Made by a program: the position numbers and the translations under genes. The notes under the pieces are model-generated. The model did no database searches. It was given only the letters and a program-made list of their open reading frames with translations, and was not told the origin of the DNA. This document shows, piece after piece, positions 57,740 to 64,000 of a stretch of DNA of 64,000 bases (position 1 is the stretch's first letter; every line of letters begins with the position of its first letter). The stretch comes from Megascapheus bottae (taxonomy: Eukaryota > Chordata > Mammalia > Rodentia > Geomyidae), in NCBI GenBank assembly GCA_024803745.1, contig JANJXV010000013.1:2232001-2296000 (forward strand), written 5' to 3'.

Positions 57740-57990
57740 GATCCAGCTCTTCTACCTGCTCTTGCCCTCACTTCAGCACAGTAGGAACCACTCTCTCTAA
57801 TTCTGTTTCTTTTCTACATGGTATTTATCACCTTTTAACACACCCTATAATTGAGTGATATCACTATGCCTATCAGTCATCCTTTCATTATCCGCCTTGC
57901 CATTCTACGCAGCCAGAAATAGCTCCTCATTTTGTTCACTAATGTAAACCAAGTGTCTATGAGGCATCCTGGCTCACTGTAGATAATAAA
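57740..57990 (+). mobile_element. Possible L2 fragment
   Basis: CTACCTGCTCTTGCCCTCAC and GTATTTATCACCTTTTAACA resemble L2 3' text; weak. Confidence 0.3.
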
Positions 57991-58029
57991 TACAGGTTAA
58001 ATGCATGGCCTATATTGCTCAAGAAATTG

Positions 58030-58395
58030 TTAAAATGCATCTTCTCTCTTGATCTCATGATGTAATAATAATAAGCCTCTGTCAAAAGACGTATTTTTTT
58101 TATTGAAAAGTTGTTTTTCCTCTCTCACAAAGCTCTTTTCAATTTGACTGACATTTCTGTTTTTTCTCACACACAGCATGTACTTTTTCTGCATGAAAGA
58201 TTTTTCTAGACAATGATTCTGCTCATGTTGGGCTTTTGTTTTTTGGTCATTTTTTTTTATATGCTGAGCAGGAGGTAGTTTGAAGAAGCTACCTGTTCTT
58301 GAGATCTGGCTCTTCTGAGAGCATTCTTGGCCATCCATACAGAAAGCATCAGAAAATGATTGTGTTTCAGTATGAGGAATTGAATTTAGCCTCAC
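58030..58395 (-). other. Open frame of 121 codons, status unknown
   Basis: ATG-initiated frame on the - strand encoding a Lys/Gln/Ser-rich, basic, hydrophilic product (QKTKAQHEQNHCLEKSFMQK) with no signal peptide or membrane segment. Its first 15 or so codons overlap a SINE remnant (58360-58440), so the ATG at least is not ancestral. It could be chance or a remnant of a processed pseudogene; I do not recognise it. Confidence 0.2.
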
Positions 58396-58467
58396 ACCTG
58401 CTAGCCAGGTGTACTAACACTTGAACCACTCTACCAGCTTCTTTTCATACTCATTTCTTTTAAGATG

Positions 58468-58682
58468 TAATCCTGTAATCCTAGCTACTCAGGAGGCTGA
58501 GATCTGAGGATTTGCAGTTCAAAGCCAGCCCAGCACTAAAGTCTGTGAGACTCTTATCTCCAATTAAACACCAGAAAACCAGAAGTGATGCCGTGGCTCA
58601 AAGTGGTAGAGCACTAAACTTGAGCTGAAGAGCTCAGAAACAGTGACCAGGCCCGGAGTTCATGCCCCATGACCAACAAAAA
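58468..58682 (+). mobile_element. 7SL/tRNA composite SINE
   Basis: Good copy: TGTAATCCTAGCTACTCAGG, CAATTAAACACCAGAAAACC, CTGAAGAGCTCAGAAACAG. Confidence 0.85.
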
Positions 58683-58689
58683 GAGAGAG

Positions 58690-58878
58690 AGAGGCCCGAG
58701 AGTTTGGCCTAGAGGTAGAGTGCTTGCCTAGCATGCATGAAGACCCAGGTTTGATTCCTCAGTACCACATTCATGGAAAAAAGCCGAAGTGGTGCTGAGG
58801 TTCAAGTGGTAAAGTCCTTGCCTTATGAAAATCCAAGGACAGTTCTCAGGCCCTGAACTTAAGGCCAGGACCGGAGGG
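58690..58878 (+). mobile_element. ID-like SINE
   Basis: AGTTTGGCCTAGAGGTAGAG head directly after the previous SINE; the usual A tail is replaced by a GA repeat. Confidence 0.87.
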
Positions 58879-58894
58879 GGAGAGAGAGAGAGAG

Positions 58895-58984
<90 letters not shown>
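58879..58984. repeat. (GA)n microsatellite at a SINE tail
   Basis: 106 bases of almost pure GA, one of the longest perfect polypurine runs here. Confidence 0.95.
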
Positions 58985-58986
<2 letters not shown>

Positions 58987-59684
58987 TTGAGGCCAGCCTG
59001 GGCTATGAATCCCCTCTAATCTTAGAATATTACACTTCAACTGTACACTGATAACTCTTACATTCTTATTTCTTGGTCAAAACTCTCCTTTGAAATCCAG
59101 ATCTGTGTAACTAAATTGCATTCTATAAGTGTTTACTTGTATATATAATAGACACCTTCTGTTCTACCATGGATTTTTCTCTATCAGTTACTCACAAAAA
59201 TCTCAAAGTAATTCTCCAACTTTCTATTTCTTTCATATGTATATCTGTCAGTTCTATCTTCAAGCTGTCCCATTAAAGAAAAAGTACCAAGTCCTAACTC
59301 ATTCTACAGCTAATACACTAATCTAATTCTCTATCTCTCACCTAAATTTTGGCAGCTACCTCCTAAACTGTTGCCCTGTCTCTATCCTTCACCACCTCCA
59401 AGCTAGTCTCCTCACAGTGATCACAGTGGTCCTTCAGAGATGTCACTTAGAGAAAATCTGTCTTTGGCCTAAGAGATTCACAAGTTTTTTTTCATATTGC
59501 AAGTTAAAAAAATTACAGTAACTCTAAGACCCTAAAGAACACAATCTTTATTACTTCCCACTCCCTTTATTACTTCCACTCCCACTACTGTTCCCTGCTG
59601 TTCTTTTTCTAAAAGCAATTCAGAAACCCACATACTTGAGGGCTTTTATTGAGGGTTTTTTTTCTTTCTTTTTTTTTAACTTTT
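58985..59684. other. No recognisable feature
   Basis: AT-rich; a pyrimidine-rich stretch around 59345-59440 could be an old LINE but is not diagnostic. Confidence 0.3.
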
Positions 59685-59960
59685 TTTAGTATTTATTGCT
59701 TGCACAAAAGGAGTGCATTTTGGTACTTCCACACATACATACAATGTCTTCTCATTAAATTCATCCTGCATCTCTCTCCCTCATCAACTACTTATTAAAG
59801 CAACTGCAATATGATTCATTTTCTTATTTTCATACATTAATAGAAAGCATTTCAACCACATTTACCCTTTGCATTCACTCCTCTTCTCCTCGTTGGCACA
59901 CCTCTTCATAAAGAACACGATAGACATTCCTGCCACTCATTTTCTGTCTTGTATATTAAG
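59685..59960 (-). mobile_element. Possible old L1 3' UTR
   Basis: TTTGGTACTTCCACACATAC and CTCTCTCCCTCATCAAC in a pyrimidine-rich strand, similar in character to 24566-24900. Confidence 0.35.
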
Positions 59961-59977
59961 GTACAAAAGGCATTCAT

Positions 59978-60209
59978 GAAGCTGGGTGCTGTGACTCACA
60001 CCTGTAATCCTAGCTACTGAGGAAGCTGAGATATGAGGAACGTGGTTCAAAGCCAGACTGGGCACTAGAGTCCATGAGACTCTCATCTCCAATTAACCAC
60101 CAGCAAACCAGAAGTGGGGCTGTAGTTCAAGGGGTCAGGAGGTAGCCTTGAGCTGAATAGCTCAGGGACAGCACCCAGGCCCAGAGTTCAAGTCCTATGA
60201 CTGACAAAA
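59978..60209 (+). mobile_element. 7SL/tRNA composite SINE, full length
   Basis: Reference copy for this family here: Alu-like head CTGTGACTCACACCTGTAATC, middle CTCCAATTAACCACCAG, 3' unit GTAGTTCAAGGGGTCAGGAG to GAGTTCAAGTCC. Target duplication AAAAGGCATTCAT at 59965-59977 and 60210-60222. Confidence 0.92.
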
Positions 60210-60222
60210 AAAAGGCATTCAT

Positions 60223-60714
60223 ATGTTATTTTCTATATGGAGATATTGTACTTTATTGAGAAAAATCTATTGCTTTCTCTTTCCATGCGCCCTTAGCCTT
60301 CCATCATATAACAACTTCCAGTGAGTTTCCTTATGTCATCTTCCACACATAGCACAAGCAATCCTGATATTATTCACCAGATATCATTCACTTTCTGCCA
60401 TTCTCTCACCCTGTTTCCACTCTTTATCCTCTCCCATACTGACCCAAAAAGTCACATAGAAATAATCATGTTTTATTGTAATGTGTGTAGATACATGTAT
60501 GTGCATAATGTGCACTATCTTTATGTATATGTATAGTCATATGTTCCTGTCCATATGCATATATGTGTATGTGTGTGCACACATGCCATCACAGGTATGT
60601 GCTTATATGCATCTCCATGTATGTGTGTGCACATGCTTTTGTGTATCTTCTAGGACTAGATTCCACAGACAAGAGAGAATCTGTAGCCTTTTTCTGTTTT
60701 TTAATTTTCAAATT
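60223..60714. other. No recognisable gene; TG/TATG-rich patch
   Basis: Imperfect ATGTG/TATG words at 60480-60640 make long chance open frames. Nothing else identified. Confidence 0.4.
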
Positions 60715-61538
60715 TACTGTAAAAGTGATGAACAGGGGGTTACATAAGTCAGGTTATGAACACATTTCTTTTTTAAATGCTGTTACCCCCTCCCTCATTT
60801 TCTCCCACTTTCCCCTCTCTACTTCCCTCCCCCTCCAACTTGTAAAGTTCATTTCTAATATAGTGTCTAGGGAGTGTCATTGTTGCCTTAATTCATTCTT
60901 TGTCCTGCTGTTTCTGTGATTCCCTTTCCCTTCCACAGATCAGATAAGTTTTTGTACAAGACAAAGAGTATAGAAACTAAAACAGAAAGAAAAAATAGGA
61001 ATAACTGCATTCAGAGACTCTTTTCCAATTCTTGGAGTTCATTTTGATATGTGGTTCTATGCACTTAGCAACTGGGCTATTGTGATCCCTTGCTAAGAAC
61101 ATCACAAACATATCCTATTACAAATGAAAGAAAACATGCAACCTACATTTCTTTGGGCCTGGCTTGCTTCACTTATAATCTTTCCAGGTCTTTCCATTTC
61201 CTTATAAATGAGACAATATCATTCTTTCTGATGTAAACCTAGAACTCCATTGTGTGTATATATCATATCCTCTTGATCCATTCATGTCCTGAGGAGCATC
61301 AGGGTTGGTTCCCTATCTCAGCTATGGTAAATGATACTGCCATGAACATGGTTGCCTGGTAACTTTTTCGTGGCCTTGTTTGTGGCCATTTGAATAAATG
61401 CCCAGGAACGGGACTTCTGCGTTACAGGGGAGCTCTGTGTTTAGTCTTTTGAGGAATCCCCTAACTGTTTTCCACAGTGATTGAACAAGTTTACACTCCT
61501 ATTGACAGTGTAGTAATGTTCCCTTTTTAGTCATGTCT
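60715..61538 (-). mobile_element. LINE-1 3' UTR and ORF2 end, opposite strand
   Basis: GTGATGAACAGGGGGTTAC, GTGTCTAGGGAGTGTCATTG and ATCCTCTTGATCCATTCATG with TTGGTTCCCTATCTC in L1 order. Same subfamily as 52725-53221 and more complete. Confidence 0.83.
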
Positions 61539-62560
61539 TTCTGAACCTGGCTTACATTACTTACCATAACAATCCTCAGTTATATCTATTTTCTTGGAAA
61601 TGACACAATTTCACTTCTTTATGGCTCTATTGCATATAGATACAACATTTTCTTGGTGGAGTATCAGGTCATTCCTACAGCTTGGCTGCTATGAATACAA
61701 TGAACATGAATTTACAAGAGTCTCTACTGTATCCTAATTTATGTATTTTTTTCAGATGTATGCCCAAGAATTGTATCACTGAATTATATGGCAGCTCTAC
61801 TGTAGTTGTTTTTATTGTTGTGTTTTAACAAATCTTCATACTGATTCCCATGCTGATTGCACTAAATCACTGTCCCACAACAAAGTGTCAGCATTTTTTT
61901 GCTCCTATGCCCTTTATTAGCATTTGTTATTATTTGTATTCTTGATGATAGACATTCTGGCTAGATATAAAATCTGAATGCTGTCTGGATTTGCAATTTC
62001 TTTATGGCTAGGGATGTTGAGTATTTCATCATACATTTATTAACTATTTGTACTTCTTTTGAAGATTGTCTATATAGTTCATTTTTCTATTTCTCAATTG
62101 GGAAAATTGTCTAAAGTTCATTTTTTCTATTTATCAATTGGGAAATTTTAGAATTAGGGTTTTATGTACTCCTTGTATATTCTGCTTATTAATTCCTTAT
62201 CATATGTTCTCCCATTTTGTAAACTCTAGCTCAATGACTATCTCCTTCTCCTTACAGAAGTGTTATAATGTGTTACAATAGCATCGTTCATCCTTGCTCC
62301 TATTTGCTAAACCATTAGAATTCTGTTCAGGAAGTTATTGTCTTAACCTATGTGTCACTATTTCCTGGAAGCAGTTTCAAAGTTTCTAGTCTTAATTAAG
62401 GGCTTTAACCCATTAGGGTCTTGGTTTGGTTGTCTGTGCATGGACACCCAACTTTCCCAAAACCATCGGCTAAAAAGGCTGTTTGTTCATGGGACTTCCA
62501 TCAAAAACCAACTAGCCATTGTACTATGGAGCTTTTAATCCATAAACATAATAGGAATTC
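61539..62560 (-). mobile_element. Older L1 fragment, ORF2 C-terminal region
   Basis: CTTGGCTGCTATGAATACAATG, TTGATGATAGACATTCTGGC, GGATTTGCAATTTCTTTATGG and CATCAAAAACCAACTAGCC follow reversed L1 ORF2 order with heavy divergence; it abuts a younger L1 tail. Confidence 0.7.
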
Positions 62561-64000
62561 AATAAATATTTGCTAAATGAACATCTCTGTTTATTTACTA
62601 TTTATCTTGTTTAATGAAAACAAGATAAAAATGAGTAACATTGATGTTATTGTTACTGACTAAAGAAAGTAGAATCAACTTAGTGTGGACATGCAAGTTA
62701 AACTTGCTATTTGAGGTTCCTTTAAGCCATTCAAATAACAGTAAGTTGATAATAGTTGATAGTAAGAAATAGGAAGCAAGATCAAGAAACAGGAGTAACA
62801 GCCCACACAATGATGTAGAAAACTTCGAGTCCACAGAAGGAAGAAACATGAGGATATAATCATATGGTAGATTCCCACCACACATTCCTCACAGTTTACT
62901 ATACTGGGAGTAATATTACTGACAATCATTATTTAAACATGTTTATTTCTGAAAGTGATATAATAACTGGGAATAAATTTACCTCCTCATCTGAAAACAA
63001 AAAAAAAATATGGCAAAATTTAGGAAACCATAGCTTCAGACACTGGACAACAGTTTAAGTGGGGGCATTGCTCCTGGAGAAAAGAAAACCTTTGTTGATA
63101 AGCCCTGTGGTAATCCAGTTGACTTTCTGCAAAGAGCCAACAAGCCATATTGCATGGAAACAACCATAGTTTAGCTGAGTATTAGTCGTCAGAGGAAAAT
63201 ACCTACGGCTGGAGTAGTAGGGAGACTCAGAATGCTATCAGGCACAACTGGGACATCACAGGTATAAGAAATGCAGCCTGTTTCCACCAGCCGGGGGGTG
63301 GGGGGTAATATCCTAGTCACCTACTTTTCAAGCAAAGTGCTCAGAAGACTTGCCTCTGTAAAGGGAAAAATGCTATAGTAAGGGAATGTGAGACAAAATT
63401 AGTCTCTAGGGACATCTAGATTTTTCTTCTATCCCTGGGAAAAGAGGAAGTTACTGCTTAAGAGAATTCCATGGCCCATGTTACTAAGCAACTGCTGAAT
63501 GTAGTTAGAGTAAATCTAGTAAGAATTATATAGGTAGAGGGAGACTGGCTAGCAGGAAAGAAATGTGGAGTAGGCTGAATACATAGGACTATGGGGAAGT
63601 AGCCCTGAAGATGTGATAAGTTCAAGATCAAATTAACAAGGACCAGACACCATTCTGTCCAGAAATGGACAGGAAAGGTACATATAGACGGATGCCAAAT
63701 AATTTTCAGGGAGAGTTGCAAGCCACCCTTTGTTTTTTTATTTCGAATGGCTAAAACAAATGAAAGGTACAATTAATAATTGGACTGATTTTGTTTGCAA
63801 ATCTCTTCAAGATAAAAGCAAACAAAATGTAGAACTCAGGAGGAAACAGAAAGCAAACATTGAATGCATAAAGCTTGGTGATAAACAAGCCTCAGCTATG
63901 ACAACAAATGCAACCCAGTAAACACATATAATTTTGTTAAAGGAGATAAAAAATATGTTTCTGCCTAAGGAAAGAAAACTGTGGTAGATTTGCAAATTTT
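62561..64000. other. No recognisable gene or repeat
   Basis: AT-rich, unique-looking. A 104-codon open stretch on the - strand (63458-63772) and others near the end have no recognised similarity. A G run occurs at 63291-63306. Confidence 0.35.

Noticed and set aside
60481..60919. Overlapping frames with many Met, Cys and Val residues
   Set aside because: Caused by TATG/TGTG-rich low-complexity DNA and an L1 tail.

Overview
This window looks like intergenic or deep intronic DNA from a rodent, made mostly of transposable elements. I found no host protein-coding exon, tRNA, rRNA or CRISPR array that I can support. The organism call rests on two abundant SINE families. One has a tRNA-like head (ID-like, with a recognisable B box). 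The other has a 7SL/Alu-like head. Both end in the same tRNA-like 3' unit. That combination fits SINEs described from geomyoid rodents (kangaroo rats, pocket mice, gophers). This is recalled family knowledge, not a database hit, so the exact genus is open. Older mammalian repeats (MIR, L2, L1M, MaLR-like) lie in the background.

Region by region: about 1-2.56 kb is a 5'-truncated L1 with a SINE inside it. 4.04-8.72 kb is a nearly complete but broken class II (betaretrovirus-like) endogenous provirus on the + strand, here ERV-A. It has paired LTRs, a perfect 5-bp target-site duplication (AAATG), a Lys-type primer binding site, a broken gag, protease and reverse-transcriptase remnants, about 1.5 kb of non-coding internal sequence, and a polypurine tract. 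9.25-10.43 kb holds two old L1 pieces. 10.43-16.34 kb is a second provirus, ERV-B, on the - strand. Its LTRs are unrelated to those of ERV-A, but its pro/RT remnants and non-coding 3' region are homologous. It also carries an internal fragment resembling the ERV-A LTR. 16.34-18.82 kb is an L1 with an in-frame deletion over the reverse-transcriptase active site. From 19 kb to the end, the window alternates between L1 pieces (several on the - strand), SINEs, microsatellites, a solo gammaretrovirus-type LTR at 27.76 kb, and stretches where I recognise nothing.

The parts do not form a pathway. Their relationships are evolutionary: SINEs inserted into L1s and proviruses, microsatellites growing from SINE tails, and two proviruses that exchanged segments. 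The best candidate for something undescribed is the ERV-A/ERV-B pair, which looks like a non-autonomous, recombining retroviral family (comparable in logic to ETn/MusD or VL30). ERV-B still carries the longest open frame in the window (182 codons from its first ATG), in the gag position.
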